NCBI GenBank assembly: GCA_030653695.1
Contig: JAURYY010000279.1
Span: 1 to 46,126 of the forward strand
DNA: 46,126 nucleotides
Source of the DNA: Paludibacter sp.
GTDB lineage: Bacteria; Bacteroidota; Bacteroidia; Bacteroidales; Paludibacteraceae
Direction of reading: 5' to 3'
Position numbers and translations under genes: made by a program. Below are positions 1-7,748 of this stretch, piece after piece. The notes under the pieces are model-generated. The model did not search any database. It worked only from the letters and a program-made list of their open reading frames with translations, and had not been told where the DNA came from. Within the stretch, counting starts at the first letter, position 1; each line of letters opens with the position of its first letter.

Positions 1-68
1 ATAAATATATGAAAATCAAAGTTTAATACAACTATTAATTTGATATTAATCGGTGTAAATTAATTACT

Positions 69-103
69 AAAACGGTGTAAATTTGTTGATTTTTCACCGT
101 TTT
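69..103 (-). terminator. Hairpin downstream of the DUF4249 gene, candidate terminator
   Basis: The arms AAAACGGTG and CACCGTTTT pair perfectly over 9 bp around a 17-nt loop, about 50 nt past the stop of the DUF4249 gene. The T-run is part of the stem, so the structure could act in either direction. CGGTGTAAAT is also directly repeated at 51-60 and 73-82, and a second small hairpin (TTTATAG/CTATAAA) lies at 101-122. No gene is visible in bases 1-150. Confidence 0.4.
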
Positions 104-150
104 ATAGTTTAAAAGCTATAAATAAATAAATTATAGTATTATACTGTAAG

Positions 151-1188
151 TTAATAATATTTTTGTTCTACTGTAAGCGGAATGTCGATTGAATAAAGAG
201 AATTTGTGTAGCTGCCAATGATGCCAATACCTCCAATGACGTTGCTGTATATTTGTACCGGTTCCGAAAAAAATTCATTCACCGTTAAGTTTGCCACACG
301 ACTCTTGGCAAACATAAAATAGGACTTTGAAATGCTTTGGATATTGATGTGTAGTTCACTTTTGATAGGAGTATTGAAATCAAATTTAGGATTGTCAATT
401 CTGTTAACTACTTCATTAAAATAAATATACTCGTAAAAATTACTGTAGAATTTCAAACCGTACTTTTTACTTTCGAAAAGTTCGTCAGTAAAAACAAAAT
501 AATCATTGTTGCTACCCTCATTGAAAATCCCCCTTTCGGAGTTTTTGCCGAATACTAAATCTTCCGAATAGAAATAAAACGGAGCGTCCTTATTTGTTCC
601 GTCTGCAAAGTATTGACGAACGGTTACCATAAGACGATAAAAGTTCTTAACGTTAGGCAGATCCATGAAATTGACTTTGAAATTTAATTGCTTCGTATTA
701 ATTTTTCCAATAGTATCAATTTTTAAGCCTCCTGTTGGTTTACTCGAAACAATTGTAATGGGTGTAGATTCAAGCATTCTTGATGTGGTGTCCACCGATA
801 AAATATTTACGGGTCGTATTATTTCGGTAGTGCCCGATACTTGGCTAAAATCAGTGTTCTCGGCGGTAATTCTTATGCGGTTATTTACTGACGGCATATA
901 TGTTCCCAAGTAATATCCTTCACCGATGCTTTTCAATTTCTCAATTTTCACATCGTTTATCCATAAATTTACAACAGCATTGTTTACTACATCAAAACTT
1001 GAATCATCCTTTAAAAAGAATTTGCTTTTCGATACATGCACTTTAACAAGTGAGTCAGGAGTAAAGAAGCTATTCACCACTAAGAGCGGGCTGGTTTCTT
1101 CACCATTAAATTTAATTTCATTTTCGCACGAAACCGCCAAAAGACTGATGAGCATCAAAACTGCAAGATGTATATTCATTGTTTTCAT
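151..1188 (-). CDS. DUF4249 domain lipoprotein, partner of the TonB receptor
   Basis: This is a Bacteroidota cell-envelope lipoprotein of about 345 aa. The N-terminus is hydrophobic and ends in a lipobox-like AVSC, after which the mature protein would start CENEIKF. The remainder is beta-rich and fits the DUF4249 family, which is typically encoded directly beside a TonB-dependent receptor with a carboxypeptidase-regulatory-like domain, exactly as here. I chose the start at MKTMNIH rather than the longest ORF (1212) because the longer form overlaps the receptor stop and puts eight non-signal residues before the hydrophobic stretch. The spacing to the upstream receptor is then 7 nt, so the two genes are probably co-transcribed. 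By analogy with SusC/SusD-like pairs it may help capture a substrate at the outer membrane; the substrate is unknown. Confidence 0.8.
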   Translation of the reverse strand: MKTMNIHLAVLMLISLLAVSCENEIKFNGEETSPLLVVNSFFTPDSLVKVHVSKSKFFLKDDSSFDVVNNAVVNLWINDVKIEKLKSIGEGYYLGTYMPSVNNRIRITAENTDFSQVSGTTEIIRPVNILSVDTTSRMLESTPITIVSSKPTGGLKIDTIGKINTKQLNFKVNFMDLPNVKNFYRLMVTVRQYFADGTNKDAPFYFYSEDLVFGKNSERGIFNEGSNNDYFVFTDELFESKKYGLKFYSNFYEYIYFNEVVNRIDNPKFDFNTPIKSELHINIQSISKSYFMFAKSRVANLTVNEFFSEPVQIYSNVIGGIGIIGSYTNSLYSIDIPLTVEQKYY

Positions 1189-1195
1189 TTTTATT

Positions 1196-3646
1196 TTAAA
1201 ATTTATAGGCATAACTTATTGAAGGAATGACAGGGAAAAGTGTTAATTTATTCAACACTTTCCGACTGGTAAATGTATTTGTACTGATATTATGATCTGT
1301 TTTGGTAGAGGTGTAAATCAGAAATGGATTCATTTGATTATAAGCATTATAAACACTTATGTTCCAAGTTCGTCTGCCATGTTTTTTTTGTTTGTGAAAA
1401 TTTACGCCCACATCCAATCGGTGATAATCGGGGAAGCGGTAGTTGTTACGTTTATTAATGTACGGCAATGAACTTATATAACTATATTCATTCCCGGGAA
1501 TGGGAAAAGCATTATAGTTTTGTAATCCTAATGTGCCTGCGTTGCCGGTGCTGTACACCCAGGTTCCCGAAATATCAATCCTATCGCTGAACTTATGCGA
1601 AACAACCAAACTAAAGTCGTGCCGCCGGTCGTACTTGGCAGGGAATACTTCACCATTGTTCAGTTCCTGACCTTCGCGGTTGAATAATCTTTCGGATTTC
1701 GACCATGTGTAACCAATCCAACCGGTCGTTTTCCCTATTGATTTCTGTGCCAGGAATTCGACTCCATACGCCCAACCATCGCCCATGCTCACTTTATCTT
1801 CCCAGCCGGTACTTGTTCCTAAAAATGTTGCGCCATCTTTATATTCAATCAGATTGTGCATCGATTTATAATAACCTTCGAGCGATAAATCGACCATATT
1901 CAGTAAATTGTAAAAAACTCCTGCCGAGTATTGGTGCGACCGCATGGGTTCGATACGTTTGGTTACAGGCACCCACAAGTCGGTGGGTAAGCTGATGGTA
2001 TTGTTCGACAATAAATGAATATATTGATTCATTGCTGCATAACCAGCTTTCAACGAAAGTTGATCAGTAAGCAAAACACGAACGCCTAATCGGGGTTGAA
2101 GGGAGTGATAAAATTCCTGTTGAACATAAAATGTAGAATAGTGTAATCCTATATTAGCTTTAATAAAACTTCCGATATTGATATTATCTTCGATATAAAG
2201 TGAGGTTTCGTGCGAAAAAATACTCTGATCACCAATCGTTGTATCCATTTTCTGAATAGCACTATCGTTTTGCAATTTGTATTGAGCCACCGATACTCCG
2301 GGCCTGAAAGTATGATTGGTGTAACTGCCTCCGAATTTGATATCGTGGTTAGGGTTGGGCGCATAATCGAAATCAACTTTTGCGCCATAATCTTCAATGC
2401 CAGAACGATAGCCGAGCGTAGTGGATAAATTGATTTTGCTCGGGGGGGTTTTTATTTCTTGTTTCATGGTAGTTCCCACGTCCATGTTGAATCGGTATCG
2501 GGTGTAAGTAGCGGTTGTATTCATAAACAATTTGTTGTTGATGATATGATTCCAACGGAGTGCGGTAATAATATTTCCCCAATCCCAATTGAGTTTAAAT
2601 CGTGTTTCCTCGGTGCTGTTTTGTAAATCTTTGTAACTTTGCCGTAAGTTGGCATATACCACATCATCGCCTATGTAAGCACTTAAATAAAGTCGGTCTT
2701 TGTCCGAAAATTTATGGCTGATTTTGGCATTCATATCATAAAAATAGTATCCGGCAGTCATATTTACATCCTGATTTTCAGAATCTCTGTTTTGCTGTGC
2801 TGCAACTAACTTGATGAGTGGCTGCATTAAAACATCCAAATAAGTGCGGCGGGCAGAAATATTAAAAGTAGTATTTTCGCTGAACAGCGGACCTTCGAGG
2901 TTGAATTTCGAGGAAATAACGCCAACAGAAAAATTGCCATGAATGGCTTTGTTATTTCCATCGTTCATACGTATGTCTAATACCGACGACAACCGTCCGC
3001 CGAAGCGTGCCGGAAAAGCACCTTTATAAAGCGTTACATTTTTGATGGCATCGGGATTGAAAACTGAAAAGAATCCGCCCATGTGATTTACATTGTAAAC
3101 GGGTACTCCATCGAGCAAAAATAAATTTTCGTCCGGTCCGCCACCACGCACATAAAAACCGGCTGAGCCTTCGGTTCCGGCTTGTACTCCGGGTAATAAT
3201 TGTAAGGCTTTAATAATATCGGCTTCGCCAAAAAGTGTGGGGACTGATTTTATCATGCTTATCGGTATTTCGATGGCGCTCATTTGCGAACCTTTTACTC
3301 CAAGCTCACGTTGAGTACCGATAACTGTAACTTCTCTCAGTTCGATCGATTCGGTTAATTTTATATTGATTAATGTGTCTTTGGTGAGTTTGAAAATGCG
3401 GCGTTGGGTACCAAATCCAACGTAGGTATATTGAATGTCAACTTCGCCTTTGGGCAGCGTGAGTGAATAGAATCCATAATTATTGCTCACTGTTCCCTTG
3501 CGGGTATTAGCATCGTAAATGGAACTGCTGATAAGTGTTTCGCCGCTTTTTGCATCGGTTACATAACCGCTTATTGTGAAGTTTTGTGCCGATACAAAGT
3601 ATGAAATGAACAAGAAATAAAAAAGCAGAATAAATAATTTTTTCAT
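1196..3646 (-). CDS. TonB-dependent receptor with carboxypeptidase-regulatory-like domain
   Basis: This 816-aa outer-membrane transporter begins with a signal peptide ending near YFVSAQ. Residues about 22-95 form a CarboxypepD_reg-like Ig fold (ISGYVTDAKSGETL). A plug domain follows at about 120-230, with VRGGGPDENLFLLDGVPVYN and a run ending ARFGGRLSSVLDIR, and then a long beta-barrel that closes in an aromatic residue (YAYKF), as expected for BamA-dependent insertion. The length fits the family. It is not a canonical SusC because the partner is a DUF4249 protein rather than SusD. It probably imports a ligand using TonB/ExbBD energy, but nothing nearby identifies that ligand. A promoter-like sequence lies about 90 nt upstream. 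Confidence 0.92.
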   Translation of the reverse strand: MKKLFILLFYFLFISYFVSAQNFTISGYVTDAKSGETLISSSIYDANTRKGTVSNNYGFYSLTLPKGEVDIQYTYVGFGTQRRIFKLTKDTLINIKLTESIELREVTVIGTQRELGVKGSQMSAIEIPISMIKSVPTLFGEADIIKALQLLPGVQAGTEGSAGFYVRGGGPDENLFLLDGVPVYNVNHMGGFFSVFNPDAIKNVTLYKGAFPARFGGRLSSVLDIRMNDGNNKAIHGNFSVGVISSKFNLEGPLFSENTTFNISARRTYLDVLMQPLIKLVAAQQNRDSENQDVNMTAGYYFYDMNAKISHKFSDKDRLYLSAYIGDDVVYANLRQSYKDLQNSTEETRFKLNWDWGNIITALRWNHIINNKLFMNTTATYTRYRFNMDVGTTMKQEIKTPPSKINLSTTLGYRSGIEDYGAKVDFDYAPNPNHDIKFGGSYTNHTFRPGVSVAQYKLQNDSAIQKMDTTIGDQSIFSHETSLYIEDNINIGSFIKANIGLHYSTFYVQQEFYHSLQPRLGVRVLLTDQLSLKAGYAAMNQYIHLLSNNTISLPTDLWVPVTKRIEPMRSHQYSAGVFYNLLNMVDLSLEGYYKSMHNLIEYKDGATFLGTSTGWEDKVSMGDGWAYGVEFLAQKSIGKTTGWIGYTWSKSERLFNREGQELNNGEVFPAKYDRRHDFSLVVSHKFSDRIDISGTWVYSTGNAGTLGLQNYNAFPIPGNEYSYISSLPYINKRNNYRFPDYHRLDVGVNFHKQKKHGRRTWNISVYNAYNQMNPFLIYTSTKTDHNISTNTFTSRKVLNKLTLFPVIPSISYAYKF

Positions 3647-3733
3647 TTATTTTTTTGTTATTAAGTGTTTCTTTTAATTTAATTATTGATGTGAAATGCC
3701 AAATGTAGAATAATTGTAATTTAAAACTTAACG

Positions 3734-3761
3734 CAAAATTACGACTTATTGTTTATACCAA
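3734..3761 (-). promoter_or_regulatory. Candidate promoter of the TonB receptor gene
   Basis: Read on the minus strand, TTG (3761-3759) is followed after 17 nt by TAATTTTG (3741-3734), matching the Bacteroidetes -33/-7 consensus TTG...TAnnTTTG. A second -7-like TACATTTG lies at 3707-3700, but its nearest TTG is 26 nt away. Transcription would start near 3727, giving a leader of roughly 80 nt. Confidence 0.45.
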
Positions 3762-3829
3762 AAATCAATTGATGGAGTAAGTTTTATTCCTGATTGTTTT
3801 CAATGTATTAAACAATTGAACATCATGGA

Positions 3830-4474
3830 TTATTTCTCAATTAATTCAAACAGTTGGTTCAATGTGTAGATTGCCGAAATATCTTTTTTGGCTATATTGA
3901 TCATAGCTTTGGCTACCTCGGCTGCATGTATCGGTTTATATTTTGTGAATATATGTAGCTTATTCAGAAAAAACATTAAATCAACAGCTATTTTTTCAAA
4001 CGGTCGGTTATTTTCGCGCTCACCATATAACTGACCAGGACGCAAAATGTTGATTTTTTCGAATGGAAGGAGTTGAACTGCAGCATCCAATTTACCTTTC
4101 ATGCGCGAATAAAAAATTGGAGAAAGTTCGTTTGCACCTGCCGACGAAATGAGCACATACCGCTTAACTCCATTTTTAGCTGCCGCTTCTGCCACATTGT
4201 ACTGATAGGTGAAATCAATTAAAAATTGAGCGGCTTTATTGCCGGCTTGAGCAAGGGTTGTTCCCATACTCGAAAATAGCACATCGCCCTGAACTAAGTG
4301 GCTCCAGTTCAACGGTAAATCGAAATTAACTACATGTTCCGACAGTTTCGGGTGATTGATATTGGTTTTGCGTCTGACTAACGAGACAACTTCAGAATAC
4401 TGATCCGACTTGATTAATAATTTTATAAGTTCAGTACCCACCATTCCGGTAGAGCCGATAACAATTGCTTTCAT
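3830..4474 (-). CDS. NAD(P)-binding Rossmann-fold oxidoreductase (HTATIP2/YfcH-like atypical SDR)
   Basis: The 214-aa protein opens with a dinucleotide-binding strand-loop-helix (IGSTGMVGTEL). It also has the SSMGTTLAQAG and YVLISSAGANE segments and an FYSRMKGKLD stretch in the position where extended SDR proteins have YxxxK. The family is NAD(P)H-binding and related to human HTATIP2/TIP30 and the atypical SDR group; substrates of bacterial members are generally not known. It stands alone between two differently regulated units, with a 183-bp gap before the TonB receptor. No signal peptide or membrane segment is seen, so it should be cytoplasmic. Confidence 0.8.
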   Translation of the reverse strand: MKAIVIGSTGMVGTELIKLLIKSDQYSEVVSLVRRKTNINHPKLSEHVVNFDLPLNWSHLVQGDVLFSSMGTTLAQAGNKAAQFLIDFTYQYNVAEAAAKNGVKRYVLISSAGANELSPIFYSRMKGKLDAAVQLLPFEKINILRPGQLYGERENNRPFEKIAVDLMFFLNKLHIFTKYKPIHAAEVAKAMINIAKKDISAIYTLNQLFELIEK

Positions 4475-4597
4475 TTTTTAATTTAATTTCGTCAGGTTTT
4501 ATAAACTACTGTTAGATTTTTTTTTGTGCAATCTTATTGGAAAAAAAATATGAACCAAAACTTTCAAACTTTCAAACTTTCAAAGCCTCAAAGCATC

Positions 4598-4660
4598 AAA
4601 CTTCTTTACATCAACCGCTTTCTGGGTAAATAACTGCTGACAGGGTTGAAAATGGATTGG
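4598..4660. repeat. 63-bp dispersed hairpin repeat, copy 1
   Basis: This stretch aligns without gaps to 33286-33348 with 54 of 63 positions identical by hand count. In the second copy the arms CAACCGCTGTCA and TGACAGGGTTG pair with one bulged base; in this copy the left arm has decayed. It lies in the 266-bp gap between the NAD(P)-binding protein and mltF, next to a run of CTTTCAAA direct repeats (about 4560-4582). Confidence 0.7.
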
Positions 4661-4691
4661 ATTAGTGAACCATCAATATTCAAATATTCAA

Positions 4692-4738
4692 TCCCGATTG
4701 CTATCGGGACAAACCCCTCAACCCCTCAAACTCTTAGC
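4692..4738. repeat. Degenerate CCCGATAG palindrome plus C-run tail after mltF
   Basis: TCCCGATTGCTATCGGGA (4692-4709) is a one-base variant of the perfect palindrome TCCCGATAGCTATCGGGA found elsewhere in the window. It is followed by ACCCCTCAACCCC, resembling the C-run/linker/C-run tail of the other palindrome family. It sits immediately after the mltF stop codon. Confidence 0.65.
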
Positions 4739-4740
4739 AA

Positions 4741-6120
4741 TTAATGCTTACTCAGAAATTTGTAGTATGTTTCGAGTGTGTTGGTAACGTAAGCATAAGT
4801 TTCTTTACCACGGAAACGACCATATTTTACAACAGGATCGTTATAAAATTCAGGATCATTCTTTTTTAACAAAAACAAATCCACATTATCAAACCAGATG
4901 TATGGATTTTTACCATGTTTTTCGGCTAATGCCATGGCATCGAGAATGTGTGCGGGACCTGAATTATAGGCAGCAAGTATAAATTTTATGCGCTCTTCTT
5001 TATCGGTTACTTTTCGGAACGAAAGATTTAAACTTTTGATATACTGAACGCCGGCTTCAATATTTTTTTCGGGGTCTAAAATTGTTTTTTCGTCGAGCCC
5101 AAAAACGGCTGCTGTTCGAGGCATAAGTTGCATAACACCTGCTGCTCCAGCCCACGAAACCTGTTCGTTGTCAAATCCCGATTCGTGAAAGCAAACAGCA
5201 GCCAACATACGCCAATCCCAGTTAATATTTGAAGCATATTTTTTAAAATATTCATCGTATGGCGAAATAGCACCTTTCGGAATTTTCACTTTTTTAGCAG
5301 CAAAATAGGGACTTTTCCCCCAGTATTTAACAAAAATATTTTCTTCAAATTTTTTCGTTTCAGGTTTGCGAAGCCATGTTTCAATTTTATTTTGAAGTAC
5401 TGTATTCTTTATGTTAATTATCCATCCGATTTTTTGTTTAAAACTCAGAGCCATTCGGCAATCTAACCGTTTGAAATGATTTTTATGCAGCATTGCTGTT
5501 CGATGATTCGCCACTGTAAATTCGATTTTTTTTTCAGCAACCATTTCGAGTAAATCTTCAATACTGGCAGTATCGTGGGCTAAATTCAGAGTTATTTCTC
5601 CGCCTATCTCCTTGTTTAACGCTTCTAATCTTTTTTGATAAATAGTTTTTGGTTTTATATAAACTGTTTTTCCATTCAGTTCGGTAGCATCAGATATAGT
5701 TCTGATTCCAATGTTTTGTACCAAAACAAGATGGCTTTCGGGTTGCGGAAAAACAAAACTGAAAATGGATTTAAGTTCTTTTGTTTTGAAAAAACTGTGC
5801 GCTGCAATATCTATTTCTTTATTAATAAGCATTTTAATAAGTTCTTCCTCGCTTGCAGTTTCATGAATTTTCATTTTTAAATTTAGAAAATGAGCAAGAT
5901 GAAGAGCCATTTCATAATCGTAACCCAAAATTTCATCATCGTAATAAAAGTATGAGGTTGAGCCGTAAATAATGCCGACTTTTAATGTGTCGGTTGTCGA
6001 AATCTTAGCCGAATCGAAAGTTGGCAACATTTTTGAAATTTCATTTACAAATGTTTTTTTGCACGATAATAAAACAAATACAATGAAAATCAAAACGATA
6101 TAAGATTTCTTTTTAATCAT
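4741..6120 (-). CDS. MltF-like membrane-bound lytic murein transglycosylase
   Basis: This is a 459-aa lipoprotein with a charged start, a hydrophobic helix and lipobox VLLSC near residue 20. Residues about 45-275 form a family-3 periplasmic solute-binding fold (VGIIYGSTSYFYYDDE, GYDYEMALHLAHFL). Residues about 290-440 are an SLT domain with catalytic Glu in CFHESGF, then GAAGVMQLMPRTA and AAYNSGPAHI. This binding-domain/SLT order defines MltF, which cleaves peptidoglycan to 1,6-anhydromuropeptides and is regulated through its binding domain. It is the last gene of a three-gene run, 9 bp after the exonuclease gene. Confidence 0.9.
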   Translation of the reverse strand: MIKKKSYIVLIFIVFVLLSCKKTFVNEISKMLPTFDSAKISTTDTLKVGIIYGSTSYFYYDDEILGYDYEMALHLAHFLNLKMKIHETASEEELIKMLINKEIDIAAHSFFKTKELKSIFSFVFPQPESHLVLVQNIGIRTISDATELNGKTVYIKPKTIYQKRLEALNKEIGGEITLNLAHDTASIEDLLEMVAEKKIEFTVANHRTAMLHKNHFKRLDCRMALSFKQKIGWIINIKNTVLQNKIETWLRKPETKKFEENIFVKYWGKSPYFAAKKVKIPKGAISPYDEYFKKYASNINWDWRMLAAVCFHESGFDNEQVSWAGAAGVMQLMPRTAAVFGLDEKTILDPEKNIEAGVQYIKSLNLSFRKVTDKEERIKFILAAYNSGPAHILDAMALAEKHGKNPYIWFDNVDLFLLKKNDPEFYNDPVVKYGRFRGKETYAYVTNTLETYYKFLSKH

Positions 6121-6129
6121 ACGCCGATT

Positions 6130-6867
6130 TTAAATGAATTCAATATTTTCCTCTTTGATAGGATTTAACCCATTCATGCGGAGAAAAACCTGTGCTGTTG
6201 CCACCACATCTTTTTGGCAATAAAGCGCTATGCGATGTATGTTTCTTTCTTGATAATACACTTGTGCAACCTGGCTTCCATCAATGTCGTCTTTTGGCGT
6301 CGGAATTTCAAAAATAGCAGTAAGCAATTTCAATGAAATGTAATTTTTGTAATCACCGAATTTCCATAATTCAAGGGTGTCGATGAAAGTAATTTCCCAG
6401 GGTTTTTTCCCTGAAATTTGTAGAATTGAAGGTAGATGTATTCTGTTTATCAGCATCCGGCGACAAATATACGGAATGTCAAATTCTTTGATGTTGTGTC
6501 CGCAAAACGTTTGCTCGTGGGTAGTACAAAATTTAGAAATGAGCTGCGAAAAGTCGGTCAGGATTGTTTGTTCATCATCACCGACAAACGATTTGGTACG
6601 AAAGTGCATTTCTAAACCTCTGAGATGTATGAACCCAACCGAAATACATACAATCTTGCCGAATTCGGCGTAAATACCAGCGCTGTTTCCGAAAGCTTGG
6701 GCGGCAGTAGTTTCAGCACTGTATTTTTCGGGCATCCGTTTCTGAATCAATTTGAATTTTTCTTCCCACAAATGCGATAATTCATCACGAAGTTCCGAAA
6801 AATCAGATTTTTGTGGAACCGTTTCTATATCTAAAAACATGATTTTGGTTAATTCGGTTAACAGCAT
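6130..6867 (-). CDS. Predicted 3'-5' exonuclease, PolB-like DEDDy type
   Basis: This 245-aa protein of the RNase H-like fold belongs to the group described as related to the exonuclease domain of DNA polymerase B. All three exonuclease motifs are visible: FLDIETVP (Exo I, D and E), CGHNIKEFDIPYI (Exo II) and YCQKD (Exo III, YxxxD, hence DEDDy). There is no polymerase domain. I kept the longer start because relatives carry a short leader before the LFLDIETVP strand. It lies 13 bp after uridine kinase and 9 bp before mltF. The family role is presumed to be single-strand DNA or RNA processing, without a firm physiological assignment. Confidence 0.85.
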   Translation of the reverse strand: MLLTELTKIMFLDIETVPQKSDFSELRDELSHLWEEKFKLIQKRMPEKYSAETTAAQAFGNSAGIYAEFGKIVCISVGFIHLRGLEMHFRTKSFVGDDEQTILTDFSQLISKFCTTHEQTFCGHNIKEFDIPYICRRMLINRIHLPSILQISGKKPWEITFIDTLELWKFGDYKNYISLKLLTAIFEIPTPKDDIDGSQVAQVYYQERNIHRIALYCQKDVVATAQVFLRMNGLNPIKEENIEFI

Positions 6868-6880
6868 AATGTTGCATATA

Positions 6881-7501
6881 TTACAAATCGGTTAATTTTA
6901 GATTATTCTCTATGTATTTTGTCAGAATATCAATGGCAATATGATTGTTTCCTCCCTGCGGAATAATCAAATCGGCAAAGCGTTTGGTCGGCTCAATAAA
7001 CTGCAGATGCATGGGTTTAACCGTTTGCTCATAACGTTCCATAATTTTATTCACCGACCGTCCGCGTTCCACAATATCGCGGTTAATAACCCGAATTAAT
7101 CTGTCATCGGCATCGGCATCCACAAAAACTTTCAAATCCATCATTTTTCTCAAGTCAGGATTTGTAAGTACCAAAATTCCCTCTACAATAATAATGTGGC
7201 ATGGCTTCACGGAAATGGTCTCCGTAGCACGTGTACATGTCAAATACGAATAGATGGGTTGTTGAATGGCATGACCTTTTCTTAATTCTTTCAAATGTTT
7301 TATCAGCAATTCAAATTCAATCGAAGTGGGATGGTCGAAGTTTATTTCAAGTCGTTCTTCGAGCGGAAGGTGGCTGCTGTCGCGGTAATAAGAGTCTTGT
7401 GGAAGAATGACAACTTCGCCTTCAGGCAACTTATCGACAATTTTTTTTACTACTGTGGTTTTTCCTGATCCGGTTCCTCCGGCAATTCCAATGATGAGCA
7501 T
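6881..7501 (-). CDS. udk: Uridine kinase
   Basis: This 206-aa cytoplasmic nucleoside kinase phosphorylates uridine and cytidine to UMP and CMP in pyrimidine salvage. The P-loop GGTGSGKT is at residues 8-15. The QDSYYRD and NFDHPTSIEF segments and the YSYLTCTR nucleoside-site region are all present, as is the lid arginine stretch RVINRDIVERGRS. The length matches the usual 205-215 aa. It is the first gene of the udk-exonuclease-mltF run; I found no convincing promoter match in the 190 bp upstream. Confidence 0.95.
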   Translation of the reverse strand: MLIIGIAGGTGSGKTTVVKKIVDKLPEGEVVILPQDSYYRDSSHLPLEERLEINFDHPTSIEFELLIKHLKELRKGHAIQQPIYSYLTCTRATETISVKPCHIIIVEGILVLTNPDLRKMMDLKVFVDADADDRLIRVINRDIVERGRSVNKIMERYEQTVKPMHLQFIEPTKRFADLIIPQGGNNHIAIDILTKYIENNLKLTDL

Positions 7502-7691
7502 AATGTTTGTTTTTCTTGGTTTTCAGAGCACTAAAATACGTATTTATTTTTTTTGATGAGGTGTTTTTTTTGTTTTTTTTTGAAATACTTATAAGCAATA
7601 TTCATAATTAACAGATAATAAGTTATATAACATTTTTTTTTGCGCTTAGTTTTATGACTCGTCAGACATTTTTTTTTGATTTGATACACAC

Positions 7692-7720
7692 TTGCTGAAT
7701 CGTAAAATTTTGTATATTTG
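7692..7720 (+). promoter_or_regulatory. Promoter of the beta-hexosaminidase gene
   Basis: TTG (7692-7694) and TATATTTG (7713-7720) are separated by 18 nt, an exact fit to the Bacteroidetes -33/-7 consensus. The element overlaps the first codons of the longest ORF, which argues that translation starts at 7749 instead. Confidence 0.65.
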
Positions 7721-7748
7721 TGCTGATAATAAATTTAATCCAAGTTTT

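Noticed and set aside
4560-4590. CTTTCAAA direct repeats considered as a CRISPR-like or iteron array
   Set aside because: Only about three short, AT-rich units without spacers; similar CTTTCAAAC/CTCAAACT runs occur before other genes, so it is low-complexity sequence.
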